Below are positions 49,401 through 61,339 of a DNA stretch of 64,000 bases, one piece after another (the first letter of the stretch is position 1; every line of letters starts with the position of its first letter). Both the position numbers and the translations under genes were made by a program. Below the pieces are notes generated by a model. That model was not told the DNA's origin. It saw only the letters and a program-made list of their open reading frames with translations, and made no database searches. Origin of the DNA: Sesamum alatum (taxonomy: Eukaryota; Streptophyta; Magnoliopsida; Lamiales; Pedaliaceae); assembly GCA_034509735.1 (NCBI GenBank), contig JACGWO010000008.1:12845864-12909863 (forward strand). Reading direction: 5' to 3'.

Positions 49401-50132
49401 TCATATTGTAATAATCGGCGGGGAAAGTGTGATCGTGGGCTATTATAGTATTAGCCCACTGGCATAACCGATCATATGTATGCTCGGAAAAATTCCCTTC
49501 GGCCTTGATATTTACCAAAGAGCAATTAACGACAACTGAGAGGAACGGCAGAACGGTTGGTCCGCAGCATGAACTACATCAAAAAAACGGTCTGACAAGC
49601 CAGACACATAATCATAGGGCCCCGAATCGTAATATGAACTAGGACCCACATCAGATGGACAAGACCGAGTACCAACATCAGTCGGTCCCTCCTGGTTGTA
49701 CGAAGACCAGAAAGACGACCCCGCGGCATCGAATACCATCATTTGCGTCCAATCCATTTGAGCCGCATCACCCCAATGCGAACTACCCTCCTCCTGAACG
49801 GGTGGCGTTTGCTGCTGCTGCACAGGGGCGCTGTCAATGCTTCAAAGTATTCCTGCACCCTCCTCACCATGCGAAGTCAAATTATAATACTCTGGCATAA
49901 ACCATTTCATACACAAATCAAAATTCACCTCGTCTGGTGTTTTAAACCGTTCATTTTTGCACTTCCGGCAGGGACACTTAATCTTCTCCCCGTCCATATA
50001 TGCACGCTGAGAATGGGCCCATTCTAAAAATATTGTAACACCGTCCTCAAACACCGACGTCACACCCAGGACGTCTCGATCATACGTCCATTTTCTCAAC
50101 TGTCTTAACATGATTGGTCCTATGTAATTCAC
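46410..50132 (-). pseudogene. CACTA transposase gene, TNP2 type (tnpD-like)
   Basis: The transposase that would cut both ends of the element in the nucleus. In order: an N-terminal transposase-associated domain from about ATG 50111 (MLRQLRKWTYDRDVLG, IKCPCRKCKNERF, TSHGEEG); a stop at 49824, then a Gln-rich linker. The TNP2 core (49518-48530) follows with DIDLEYCKFCGDARYKP, KHMTWHASHQTEKGSM, RNVRLGLCIDRF and PPDHP. Next come TYTLTKEQ-like and FPNGYASNLARCIDMKELR near 48150 (DUF4218-type), DLKKKVKNKAHVEASNVEAY near 47660, and a DUF4216-type end (46970-46410) rich in intact sequence with an acidic tail. Frameshifts near 49515 and 49230 and stops near 48580. An intron at 47689-47762 has clean borders. 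Confidence 0.9.
47689..47762 (-). other. Intron in the TNP2-type gene
   Basis: 74 bases, GTAATTAAC to GTCTTAG on the minus strand, joining a TGGCTACCC-type codon stretch (tyrosine/arginine/phenylalanine region) to FLCDLKKKVKNK. Further GTAAGT/AG introns follow near 47385-47300 and 47190-47100. Confidence 0.7.
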
Positions 50133-50209
50133 AACAGTATATAATTAAATGACAAGAATATATATTATATATATATATAACTAACAATTACAGAATTTCA
50201 ACTTCTTAC
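50122..50209 (-). other. Probable 5' leader intron of the TNP2-type gene
   Basis: Minus strand TGCTCAG|GTAAGAAG at 50209 and ATTACATAG| near 50122, directly before ATG at 50111. Inference from splice signals only. Confidence 0.5.
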
Positions 50210-50352
50210 CTGAGCAAAACACCTATCAATATCAATGCAAAATTCGTGCTAATAATTGATATGTTCGATTTTCCGTATAAAGAATTAACAGGGGGAGTTA
50301 CAACAAAATGAGTTGGAGAGTAATTATAAGAATAATGAGAAAGAAGGGGGAC

Positions 50353-50361
50353 ATATATATA
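50353..50361 (-). promoter_or_regulatory. Probable TATA box of the TNP2-type gene
   Basis: Minus strand TATATATATG about 240 bases before the ATG, downstream of the right subterminal motif array. Confidence 0.4.
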
Positions 50362-50439
50362 GAAAAATATTAGAACAGGCATTCGAATATTATTTGAAAC
50401 ACAAAACTAGTCGTTGAAATATAGCCGTTGTTCCAGCTT

Positions 50440-50965
50440 TAAGAACGGTCTCAGGCACGGATATAGAAACGGTAATCTTACCATTGTAATATAGCTGTTA
50501 TGGCATATTAGGAATGGTATTAGTCACACACAATACGACCGTTCCTAATTGGAGCATAATTGGGAACGGTAATTGTAACAACATTGTATTTCCTATATAG
50601 TCACAATTTGGAACGGTCATTGCATTACATTTTTGTTCATGGCGTAAAAGGGTCTCATTTAGCACTACATATTGGAACGGTCAAGCAATTGGTCCAAATA
50701 GACCCGGGGTTTAGAACACATATAGGAATGGTCCGTGTTCCCGGTCGAGTAGCCGTTCCAACTTTCACACATGTGTTTCAAATGGAATACCAAAATATAT
50801 CCGGTCCTTTCTAGGAACGGTAATAGGTTTACATATTGGTACACATATGTTGGCACATAAATAGGAACGGTCGTGCCATTCCTATTCGTTTGTACTACAA
50901 TTAACTCGAATGTGACGCCATTAACGGTTTTTCGTTCCACAATAGTTCCAATTACCGTTCCTATT
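50440..50965. repeat. Right subterminal array of the GGAACGGT motif
   Basis: About a dozen copies in both orientations (for example 50442, 50468, 50540, 50563, 50610, 50674, 50753, 50815, 50864, 50954). Confidence 0.85.
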
Positions 50966-50988
50966 GGAAGGGTCGACTATATCCATTC

Positions 50989-51012
50989 CAATTCCCACAT
51001 TTTTTTGTAGTG
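50989..51012. repeat. CACTA right terminal inverted repeat
   Basis: CAATTCCCACATTTTTTTGTAGTG ends at 51012 and pairs with the left TIR. Confidence 0.92.
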
Positions 51013-51015
51013 ATT

Positions 51016-52620
51016 GGAGCTTGGATGCAATAAGAAAAGTTAGAGATGTAATACAGCTAAATCTAAATTTGAAGAAAAAGCAAATAACAATAGAATCATA
51101 TTTACTAAGTTGTCTTAGTTATATTTGTAATTTTATAGAATTATTAATTTATAATATTAAAGGGACCATAAATTTATATAAGGGTGCATTTCGGCCATTT
51201 GTGAGACTAAGAGTGCATTTCGGCCATTTTCGAGACTAAGTAAGCCTAGATTGTCTAGTTATTTAGAACAAATGGAACGAAAGTTTGAATTTCGATAGAA
51301 ATAAAATATTAAAAGATTGTTGAAAACTATACGAATGATATTTAATATTTTATTTAGAAATTACTATATTCTCGATATATTGATTATATGTATTATAACA
51401 TATTATAGGGCTCGTGGATAAAGTAGATGACTGAACAACTCCTTATCTATTAATTAAATCGGTATAAGATTGAGGTAAGTAAATAATTAGTATTATCGAT
51501 ATATATTTTCTTTATTTGTGGTATTACTTTTATGTAAGTCTATGATTCATTGGGGAACTGATTTATTTTAAATTGTGAATGATTGATGATTAATTTGAAT
51601 GGTTATGTTGTGAAAGTGAAATGAGCAAATGCATTGAGATATTCCATGAGTTGTATGATATTGTTCTCATGTGCTTGTACGCGAAAAATGTTGATATGAG
51701 GTATTGCTAACTAGTTGCTTACAAGAATGGTAATATCTGAAAACGAGGGAGTGATGAAAACAGAATAAAATTATGATACCAATACCCCTTGATGTTATTG
51801 AATAGCCTATGTGGCAAAATAAAATGAAAAGAGTTATATGTGATATGAAAGAGCTGTGATGCGAAATGAAAATAGCTATGATGCGAAGTGAAAAGACCTT
51901 TGACGCGAAATGAAAGAGCTATGACGTGAAAATGAGATTGATGAGCCTGTGTGGCATGCCAAGGGGATTCATTTAAACATTATGTGATGAATAGTGAGGC
52001 TGAATTGGTGAGAAAAACACTATATCACTTTTCTAATAAGCAAACTAGGAAGGAAGGATTTAATTGATTGTTATGTTATGAGATGATTACGTTGCTAATC
52101 GAAATTAAATGTGTTTGAACCAAATTGATTATATTTTATATATGTTGCTTATTTTTGTCTTGTTTGAACCACTATTTGATTGGCATGTATGAGTGGTGCT
52201 GGTATTTACTTATTGAGTTACAAGCTCATTCCTCTGCTAATATTTTTCAGGTGTAGATCTTGTTGAGTCTACTCACCGTGGACTAGGTTCAAGTTTTGCA
52301 TTCCAGTTAGGTCAGGCCAATATTTTGTTTTCTACTCGTCTGTCAACAAAAATAGAAATCTTATTTTCTGGATGTTTAAATACAAATTACAATGAGAACA
52401 TATGAAGTTTTTTGTAACAGTTCATTTTGTGATGTTCGATAGATATATGTATAATCTTGTGGATGAGACTATAAATATGCTTGTTGTGACAATGAGATTA
52501 TGTGTATGTATATACTTAGCAGAGACTGGATTTTCTGCATATTTACATATATAAGCAAGGTTTACTTTAAATGTGATATTTAAGGACGATATAGTCATAG
52601 TGCATTAGAAGGTGCTACAT
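51016..52620 (+). mobile_element. Possible old Ty3/gypsy (Del/Tekay-like) LTR remnant
   Basis: ACTTATTGAGTTACAAGCTCATTCC then TTTTTCAGGTGTAGATCTTG near 52205-52260 resembles a motif common in plant Del/Tekay LTRs (ATTGAGTT..ACTCA, then a CAGGT step). The stretch ends near AGGTGCTACA at 52618. No coding part. The match is from memory and weak; the left border is unknown. Confidence 0.35.
51839..51930 (+). repeat. Short tandem repeat, ~22-bp unit, about four copies
   Basis: Repeats of GAAATGAAAGAGCTATGATGC with substitutions (TGATATGAAAGAGCTGTGATGC, GAAATGAAAATAGCTATGATGC, GAAGTGAAAAGACCTTTGACGC, GAAATGAAAGAGCTATGACGT). Confidence 0.85.
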
Positions 52621-52689
52621 TAATCTTGCAATAATAGATTTAACAATGAATATTTCTAGAATTTTCAATGTTTGAGACATCAATTTTTT

Positions 52690-52990
52690 TTTCTTATCTA
52701 TCATAAGGGTGCAACTTATATTTTTTTGTGAAACTTAGTGGGGAAAATTGTCATTTTATAGAGTGATAATATGAAAATAGCGCCAAAATTAGATATAATG
52801 CCCTCCAAGAAGCCTAGTGATTTTCAAACCATAACAAAACACCTTTGACCTTTCAATAGTGGTTTTTCATCCATCACTTAACGGTTTAAACAGAGTCATG
52901 ACCAAAAGTGCAACACTTTTCCTTCTTGTGGGACCAAAAGTACAACAATAGGGATCCTGTGAGACCAAAAGTGTAATTTTTCCATTTTCT
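52690..52990 (-). repeat. Dispersed noncoding repeat, inverted copy
   Basis: Reverse complement of 28838-29160, with CTTATCTATCATAAGGGTG, AAGCCTAGTGATTTTCAAACC and GACCAAAAGTGCAACACTTTTC as landmarks. Confidence 0.85.
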
Positions 52991-53340
52991 TTCTCCAATT
53001 TGGAGGAGATCACTTATCCAACCCTTTAATGGACATTCAGAGTGAAGAATTAGAGAATACTCTGCATTATCATATATTTTAACATTTCAAATTCAGATTT
53101 ATAAAATATTCATTTATCTATATTTTTCTAGTTTTATAATTATTTTTTACAAATTTGCAATTTGTGTGAACAAATATATTTCATGATGTGTATTTAACCC
53201 TTTTGTCTAATGATAAAATAAAATAATTAAAAGTTTTTGTATGTTTCTTATAGAAATTTGATGATTGACCTATTAAGATTCAATACAAAAAATATAATAT
53301 TAGTACAAGATATGAAACAATAATTTTAAAGTTGTCACAA
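52991..53340. other. AT-rich stretch, nothing recognised
   Basis: No coding similarity or terminal repeat; precedes the abrupt start of copia gag. Confidence 0.4.
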
Positions 53341-54003
53341 AAGCTTAGATATGCCGCCATAAAAGCATTCTTTGGAACCAAGCTAGCTAAAGGATCTTCT
53401 CTATAGAGTCATAGGGTCAAGATGCTATCCCTAGTAGAGAAGCTCGAGGACCTAAAAGTTGGGCTTGACAATGACACGTACATCAATGTGATCCTTCAAC
53501 CCCTTCCTCCGTCCTATGACCCGTTCATTGTCAACTACAAGATGAACAGACTTGAAAAGTCCATTCATGAGTTGATCAACATGCTGGTCCAATACGAGGG
53601 AATGACCATAAGTCTACGCCGTTGATATTGATAGGAGAGGCTTCGACCTCCAAGGCGAATGGCAAGAGGGCCAAACGCCGAAAGAGGAAGAAGGGAAAGG
53701 GGAAGGCACTTGTAGCCACTGCTCGCGCTTCTAGCACCCCTATTACCCTAGCGGGAATATGCAAAGGGAAAGGGAAGGCCCGGGGTTCTCAACGGTCTAA
53801 GGCAAATGATGTCTGCATGAATTTCCAAGGAAAGGAGCATTGGAAGAGAGAGGGCCCACAACTCCTCTCCAATCCAGGTATGTTTGTGGTTGAAGTAAAT
53901 ATAATAACTAATTTTGCTTCATGGGTATTGGATACCGGATGTGGTGCTCACATTTGCAATGATTGGCAGGTGTTGCAAAGAAGCAGAAGGCTAACCAAGG
54001 ATG
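53341..54003 (+). pseudogene. Copia element E: gag and start of protease, 5'-truncated
   Basis: Gag begins mid-domain (AAIKAFFGTKLAKG), then an open frame from 53422: MLSLVEKLEDLKVGLDNDTY and LPPSYDPFIVNYKMNRLEKS, ending LINMLVQYEG. A change of frame leads to IGEASTSKANGKRAKRRKRK and a zinc knuckle region DVCMNFQGKEHWKREGPQ near 53815, where two of the CCHC cysteines (C2 and the last C) are lost. The protease SWVLDTGCGAHICND near 53918 keeps its DTG triad. The frame is cut at TKD by a solo LTR at 54004 and resumes at 56035. 5' LTR and early gag are missing. Confidence 0.92.
53999..54003. repeat. Target-site duplication GGATG, left copy
   Basis: GGATG at 53999-54003 and 56030-56034 flank the solo LTR. 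Confidence 0.88.
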
Positions 54004-54562
54004 TGTAACGATATGTGGATCATCCTGGGAGGAAGTGCGAGTGTAGAAAGCACGACAATTAAAAGAAAGAAACGTAAATCATGCATAAATTACGAAATTT
54101 CAAGAAGTTGTTCAAGGGGTGTTCCTTTGAACCTCTGGACTTTTGGTGTATCTCATGAATAAAAGGAAAATAAGCATGTTGCATTCATGAAGGCCATAGG
54201 GTTATAACGAAGAAAGCATAAAGAACGTGACATACCCATTGTAGTTTTCTTCATACTGCTACATGCATTGTTCCATGTTTTGCCACCGAGATCCCAAAGT
54301 AGGAACCCTGTAAATCGTCCACGCAATTCACCGGATCTTGATTTTTCATGCTAGCAAGATATCAAGAAGAAGAAGGGAGGACAAATCAACCTAGCGTTAT
54401 GAATTAACGTGATCGATTCGTCTAGTGTTCTCTTATATCAAAGACAAGGAAACTAGAGGCTTTCTTGGAGTGAATAGAAGAGAGGTACGAGAGATGAAGA
54501 TGAGACTGCCGTGTGGGGTGTGTGTGTGTGTATGTGTATGTGAGATGAGAGTGTAGAGATTA

Positions 54563-54594
<32 letters not shown>

Positions 54595-56029
54595 TTGTGT
54601 TTTGAGTTTTTATAGAAAATATGTTTTCCTATTCCTACTCAAACTCTCTTTAAGAGAAACACACTTGATTAGGCTATGATTAAATTTGACTTAATCATAG
54701 CCCTCCATCTCATCAAGCCCTCTGGAATCAATTTCGTCCATCCATCTTTTGATGGGCTTTATTGAATATTTTAAATCCTATTTAAAATAGTCCATTGGGC
54801 TTCTAATAAATATTTGAGCTCGATAATAATATTTTCATCTAATTAAAGATGGAAATAGCCCATTCCCTAACTCCATAAATTCTATTTATGAGTCAAGTCT
54901 ATTTAATCTAATTAAAGACTTGACACTCTAAGAAGAGAACCAATTTAATCTAATTAAATTGTTCGATCTCCTGGAATTAATCATAATTAATTCTTCCGTT
55001 ACCGGTGAATTGTGTGTGACTCTTTAGGATCACCCTCAGCTAGACTTGGCCAAATTTCCAATCATCATATGACGGGAATTCGTCTGTCACCATGGGTGTC
55101 CGTCTAGCAACGGTCCATGGCACTAGAGACTAGGTGAATTTTATGGCGTGAACATTTAGGTTCTTGGGCACGCATTTCCTTCCGTCTACTACCTCACAGC
55201 TATAGTCTAGAGTATGGACTTTAGATGTCGGTACCCATTTTCTACTTAAGCCTAGGCTCGTCCACACTAAATGTTACTGGGATCCCATCCCACTGTTCAG
55301 TCATTGTGGCCACAGATTTATGGAGGACGAGTCTCAGAGCATAAGTGAGACATTACTGTCAATCGTTTGACAGGAGACAGATTCTATATTGGGACCTAAT
55401 TGTCCATATTACACAAACTTGACTACACTAGATAGGGTTTATAGCAACCAAGTCTCTCGACTTTGGTAGTCTCTTGCCAAACCAAAGATACATGCATGTT
55501 GTGTATGTGACCACAGTAGTCCTCAAGTTTGAGGACCAATCTCGTACTGTTCGAACCGGGAATTCAAGTAATACCAACCAACCCACTCAAGGTTTCCCAT
55601 ATGACGATTTTCATGAGTCACCTCAGTCAGCCGGCACCGAGCTGGATAACCCACTAGTATTTCATGGACGACTCTCGGCACTTGTCGATGAAAGACGACC
55701 GCAATTACTTAGTTCAAGTCTCAAATGGACCTTCGATACCCAATCTCAAGGTCCTTTGACTTGGATTATTTCAGACCGATCCATAGAAACTGGTTTCATG
55801 ATTTACTATCCTATGTGCAGTTCAATTTCTTGGATTAACCTTTCGGTCGGTGGGCTTTGTTTGTGCATTGAACATTTATAGATATAAAGCAGTAAGTGAA
55901 CACAATTATAGTATTAATGCAGTAATTGAACATTACTTTTATTCAGAATAAACTTTATTTAAACACCTAATACCAGAAATAGGTTACATAAGCCTAACAA
56001 GATTGGCTTTACGGTCACCTATTCTAAAA
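54004..56029 (-). mobile_element. Solo copia LTR splitting the protease of element E
   Basis: The plus reading goes from TGTAACGATATGTGG to GGTCACCTATTCTAAAA, so the terminal CA has mutated to AA; 2026 bp. It carries the family landmarks in inverse order (GGTGTATCTCATG, TCACCATGGGTG, GCACTAGAGACTAGG). Joining 54003 to 56035 gives ..RRLTKD|EMILRIGDGKAV.., the normal copia protease continuation. (GT)n runs at 54519 and 54567 lie in it. Confidence 0.95.
54563..54600. repeat. (GT)n microsatellite in the solo LTR
   Basis: GT repeat, longer than in the equivalent position of element G. Confidence 0.9.
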
Positions 56030-58450
56030 GGATGAGATGATCCTCAGGATAGGCGATGGTAAGGCTGTTGTTGCGGAAGCCGTAGGATCAGTAGAGTTAG
56101 CCATTAGTAATCACGTTAGGGTAGTACTAAACGATTGTTTCTATATACATAAGAATATTGTATCCATACCCATCCTGGACAAGGAGGGTTATTCTTTCAC
56201 CATCAATAAAAGTAGATTTTATATTAATAATGATGGTGTGTCTCATCTACTTGGTACATTAGTAAACGGTCAGTACATAATTTAACAGTCTAGTTGAATT
56301 ATGACTGCCGAACACAAATGTAAACACAATAATCAAGATAACGCATATATATGGCATGCAAGGTTGTGCCAAACTTTTGAACATGGCGCTATCTAAAAAG
56401 ATATCACAGACGCCATAACTGAGATATGACATGGCAAGCCTGCTCCTAAAAATACTTGAAAGTGTGGGGAAGCTCCGCATACGTCAAGGGATTAGTGGGA
56501 GATAAACTGAACTCCAGGTCTAGTTTATGCAGGTTTGTTAGATAACAGAAAGAAACTGCGGGGTATTATTTCTATGATCCCTTCGAGCAAAAGATCTTTG
56601 TCTCGCAGAACGCAGTGTTCTTGGAAAAGAATTTTCCATCGGATAGTCAACGCAATGAGGTCCTCCTCCTTGAAGAACAAGTGAGGTGCCCCATGAGACA
56701 GCAACAACAACATCTGAGCCTGTAGTTTCGACTGATAATGTTTTCAGTACTTTGTAGGTCGGCGAGAGTATCCCAACCGCCTAATAAGTACGGATTTCTA
56801 AGCCTGACCAACCACCTGATAAGTACGGATTTCTGGGCCTGACCAGTCAATTGCACAATGATCCAAAGACATACGGAGAAGCTATGTCGGACATTGACTC
56901 GGAATAAGTGGCTTGAGGCCATGAAATTTGAAATGGGCTCGATGGGTGCAAACCAGGTTTGGGCCTAGTGGACCCACCCAAAGGAGTAAAACCCATAGGG
57001 TGTAAATGGGTCTACAAACATAAGCTTGGAGCTGACGGGGAGGTTACAATCTTCAAAAGCCAAGCTTGTGGCAAAGGGTTACACTCAACGACCTGGGGTT
57101 GACTTTGAGAAAACCTAATCGCCCGTAGTAATGGCTAAGTCCATTAGGATACTACTTGCCATAGCAACATGGTAAGACTATGAAATATGGCAAATGGACA
57201 TGAAAACCGTCTTCCCCAATAGTTTCGTGAAAGAAGAGATCTATATGGATCAACCGGAAGGTTTCACATCTGTTAGAGAAGAGCAGAAGGTCCGCCGTCT
57301 CTAAAGGTCCAACTATGGCCTCAAGAAAACTTCTCGAAGTTGGAACATATGTTTTGATGAAGTCATCCGTGGGTATGATTTCATCAAGAATGAATCCGAT
57401 CCTTGTGTATACAAGAAGATTAGTGGAAGCTCAGTTGCGTTCTTGGTGCTTTACATGGATGACATCTTGCTCATTGGAAATGATGTTAAGATGTTGGGAA
57501 CCACTAAAGCTTGATTGTCAACACAATTTTTCATGAAAGATATGGGCGAGACATCTTACATCCTTGGCATCAAGATCTACAGGGATAGATCAAGAAGGAC
57601 GTTAGGAATAATCCAGTCCTCGTATATTGAGAAGGTGTTGAAGAGATTGAAGATGGAGAACTCAAAATGAGGATTCCTTCCTGTGAGGCACGGAATTAAG
57701 CTATCCAAGAAGTAGTCTCCCAAGACTGATAAGGAGCTTAAGCGGATGTCGGACATCCCCTATGCTTCAGCCGTAGGCAGCATTCAGTACGTTATCCAGT
57801 GCACTAGACCTGATGTGACTTTCGCTTTGAGCATGACAAGTCGATATCAAGCATGTGCCGGAAAGGCACAGTAGAGTGTAGCTCAAGACCATCCTTAAGT
57901 ACTGAAAAGGACTAAGGACATGTTCTTGATCTACGGTGGTGGAGAATTGATAGTGGAAGGCTATAGCGATGCTAGCTGCTAGTCGGACAACGACGATGCC
58001 AAGTCTTAGTCTGGTTTCGTGTTAAAACTAAATGCTGGTGTGGTTGCTTGGTAGATTCCAAGCAGGATACCATGACGGACTCCACCACAGAATTTGAATA
58101 CATAGCAGCTTCGGAAGCTGTTAAGAAGGCGGTTTGGATGAAGAACTACATCCAAGAGTTGGGTGTAGTGCTCAGCATCATTGAGCCAGTAGTTATCTTC
58201 TACGATAACAACGGGGCGATAGCACAAGCAAAGGAACTGAGATCTTATCACTGATCCAAGCATATGCTTAGATGCTACCATCTTCTTAGAGAGATGGTTA
58301 GCAGAGGTGACGTTCAGATGGACCGAGTTAGCTCATCAGAAAACATAGCAGATCCACTTACTAAGTCGGTGTCGCAAATTGCCATACTCAGCATCTGGAT
58401 AATATGGGTTTGAGTTCAATGGGTGATTAGCTTTAGGTCAAGTGGGAGAT
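56030..58450 (+). pseudogene. Copia element E: protease end, integrase C-terminus, RT, RNase H, polypurine tract
   Basis: An intact 82-codon frame (56037-56285) gives EMILRIGDGKAVVAEAVGSV to LLGTLVNGQYII. The integrase core is deleted: codons for the zinc region start near 56330 (AYIWHARL) but jump to the KDI-type post-core region by 56400. Then SSSKRSL.. and the RT follow from about 56990 (KWVYKHKLGADGE-like). RT keeps YDFIKNESDPCVYKKISGSS and LYMDDILLIGNDVKML near 57450 (methionine in the YVDD box, both aspartates kept), then LGIKIYRDRSRRTLGI and IQCTRPDVTFALSMTSRYQA. RNase H ends before AAGTGGGAGAT (58440-58450). The RT is the cleanest copia RT of the window but still has several stops. 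Confidence 0.92.
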
Positions 58451-60598
58451 TGTTAGAATAGGTGATCAGAAAGCCAATAGGTTTGGCATTTTGTAATCTA
58501 TTTGATGACTTGATGTAATGTAATATTATGTAATGAATAAAATGAGTATTTGTTACCATTGATATCATCTTTGTTGTGCTCATTTTCCATATGTTAAATG
58601 TTGTTTTACATATATCACAATAATGCCCACAGATCACGTTTATAACTCATGCAGTTGGGCCAAGCATTGGATGGTGGTTATGAAAGCAACTGATAAAAGG
58701 TTGGGTATGAAACATTCCAAGTCGAGAGTCTTATAGAGACTTCCACCAAGAGTCGTATTCATTGGATGAGTGCCACGTTTCATCAGCGACAGGCGTGGGA
58801 CGCCTATACGATCTTGGTGGGTTAGTCAACTGGGGTCGAGTTGACTGAGCTGACTCGCGGGGATCATCATATGGAAGCCTTGGAAGCTTGGTTGGTATGA
58901 TTGGATTCCCGGTTCCGATAGTACGGGAGTAGTCCTCAGACTTGAGGAACCACAACAGTCATGTGAACACAATGGTTGTATCTTGGATCTAGCGAGAGGT
59001 GATCATGCCGCAGACATGTTCATTATAAGCCTTGTCCAGTGCAATTAGAATGTTTAGCGAGGATGGTGGGTTTCAAGAATAAGATCTGTCCCCTGTCAGT
59101 ATGTGACAGAGGTATCTCCTATGCACTCGGAGACACGTTCATGCTGCTTAAACCTGTGGCCACAGTGGTTGATTAAGCAGAAAATGGTTTCCTATGTCGA
59201 TACAATGAGGTATGCGTAGTCTCGAGTATTAAGCATAAACGCCTAGTCAAGGAGAGAACCGACCCCCAATTTCATACCCTAAACTAAGGTCGGGAGACAT
59301 ACGAAATCGCGCCTAAATGTTCACGCCAACATTCACCTAGTCTCTAGTGCCATGGACCGTTGCTAGACGGCCACCCATGGTGACAGGCTCCTGTTGGACA
59401 CGGGCCAAAGTCTAGTTGAGGGTGAACCTAAAGGGTCACACCTAAATCACCGAGGAGGTGAAGAAATTGACTTGGGGTCAATTTCGGAGGATGATAAGTA
59501 ATTGGATTACTTAAGGGATTGTCCATTGGATGGACGGGCCGATATTGTATTGGGTCCTCGTTTTATCTATAAATGTGATTTATCGATTAAGTAGAGAATC
59601 GAAACTTGGATCTTTCAATTGGATTAAAAGATCAACGGGAATTATTTAATTGGGCCATAAATTAAATAGGATTTAATTCTTGGGCTTGTTGTAATTGGAT
59701 TACAATAATATCCAGTCCATTAAATCTTGGCCGAAGAGAGGTGTTAATTCCACTTTGGAATTAGAAGAAGTTGGACTTCTTTCCAAAAGGTGATGGCCGA
59801 AAATTTCTTCATTTGGAAGCACCAAAAATCGACCATACATGGCCTTTGATGACTAGTTGACTTGTCTCTTTTTGGAAAAAGACAAATCAACTCCAATTAA
59901 GCCTCTTTCACTCGGTATGATTAAATCATATCTTATGAAATGGTAGACTTGATTGATTATTAGTGTGGATTGATTGGAATGTATATAGACATCCTTGAAT
60001 GAACCTAGACACATTAATAAAATATATATATGTGTATATACTATCATCAAAGGGTAGTATTCATAATTCATCTTTTTCTAGGAAAAAGAGGAACACACAT
60101 TCTCTACTCTCTCAAGTTTCGCCCCCTCCCCCCCCCCCCTTCTCTACTATCCTCTTTGTTGCTTCATTGATCTAGGATCAATTGAAGAAAAAGCAAGATC
60201 AAGAAGGAACACTAACTTAATAGTGTAGTCTCTTCTTCAATCTCTTCCCATATATCGGTTTTTCTCTAGCAAGAAAAATGAGATCTCTCGCGATGTGGTG
60301 TGGACTACGTTAGAGAGTTCATAGTTTTGAACTTGGTGAAAGTTTTCGGCCGTGGAACAATGCTAGTAGCCGTATACAAAGAAATCTACAAAGGTAACAT
60401 TCAACTTTACGTTCTTGTAGTTTCTTTTATCTTGCATCTATGCTTTATATGATATGTCATATTTACTATCATATTCTATATCAAACGCCCGGTTGAGCAC
60501 CCAAGAAAACACCCCTTGGGATCTTTTGTATGTATTGTTTTAAATAACACACTCTCTTGCTTCCGCTCGTGCTCGCGGACGGATCCGCTTGTCCTTCA
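58451..60598 (+). mobile_element. 3' LTR of copia element E
   Basis: 2148 bp from TGTTAGAATAGGTGATCAG to CTTGTCCTTCA, with TG..CA ends right after the polypurine tract. The closest match in the window is the solo LTR at 9911 (shared GGATCATCATATGGAAGCC, GACGGGCYGATATTGTAT, GGATCCGCTTGTCC). The element's 5' LTR is not in the window, so no TSD can be tested. Confidence 0.94.
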
Positions 60599-61335
60599 AA
60601 CAAACCGTTGCAACGAGTACTCAAGCTTTGGCATATCGTTTAGGGGACAAACAACTTGTTTCCTTCACATATGAGCGGCTCTCCGGCCATCTCCCGTGTT
60701 TAGTTTCAATTTAGCCTCTGCAGTAGGTCCGGGGGCTTTTACTAGTTGGTATTGGACTTGCACCAGAGTGATATGTCATAGAATTTAGCTATTAAAAAGA
60801 AACAAAATGTTGCATGGGAGCTCCATCATTGCTGATTTCACGATAGCTAGAAAGCCAATTGAGACAGGAACTTAAACATTTGTTATCACAATGTTGAAGT
60901 TTATTAGAACCAACATCGGAAAGTGGCATGGCTTCGTGAGGGAGATTGTAAGATAAAATTTCTTTCGTGTAAAGACCAGTGCGAGGCATAGAAGGATTAC
61001 CATCCATCAGTTGAAAGATGATTCGGGTTAGTGGTGAGACAAACCGGAAGATGTGCAAAGACTGATTGCTACTCACTTTTCCAATCTATTCACTTCAGGA
61101 CGTCCTTCAAATGAGGGCATTGATTGAGAAATTGAGTGTATTAGCCCTAAAGTGGATGAGGGTATGCTCAAGAACTCTCGCGAAATTCACGGAAGTGAGG
61201 TAATGCAGCTTTATTTCAAATATCTCCACTCAAACCTCCAAGTCCCAATAGCATGCCCTCTAATTTTTTTTTTTTAATTGTTTTGGCATGTTGGTAAAAT
61301 CTTATGTGTTGCATTGTGTTCTTAACTTACTTAAA
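60599..61335. other. Unassigned; a 94-codon minus-strand open frame
   Basis: The frame at 61076-60792 begins MSSNQSLHIFRFVSPLTRII and has no resemblance I can name; its length is near what chance gives here. No terminal repeats found. It could be a host-gene fragment or decayed LINE ORF2 upstream sequence. Confidence 0.35.
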
Positions 61336-61339
61336 AATT

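Larger units (their letters stand above)
41059..51012 (-). mobile_element. CACTA (En/Spm) transposon, 9954 bp, complete ends
   Basis: The left end CACTATAATAAAATGCGGGAATTG and the inverted right end CACTACAAAAAAATGTGGGAATTG differ at 3 of 24 positions. ATT (41056-41058 and 51013-51015) is the 3-bp TSD expected for CACTA elements. Both genes, TNP2-type first and transposase_24-type second, read leftwards, so the right end is the 5' end. Subterminal arrays of a GGAACGGT motif lie at both ends and a third in the middle. The transposase gene has one in-frame stop and several frameshifts, so the copy is probably inactive though not very old. Confidence 0.95.

Noticed and set aside
60792..61076. 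94-codon minus-strand frame as a gene
   Set aside because: No family resemblance and no promoter or splice support; listed only within an unassigned stretch.
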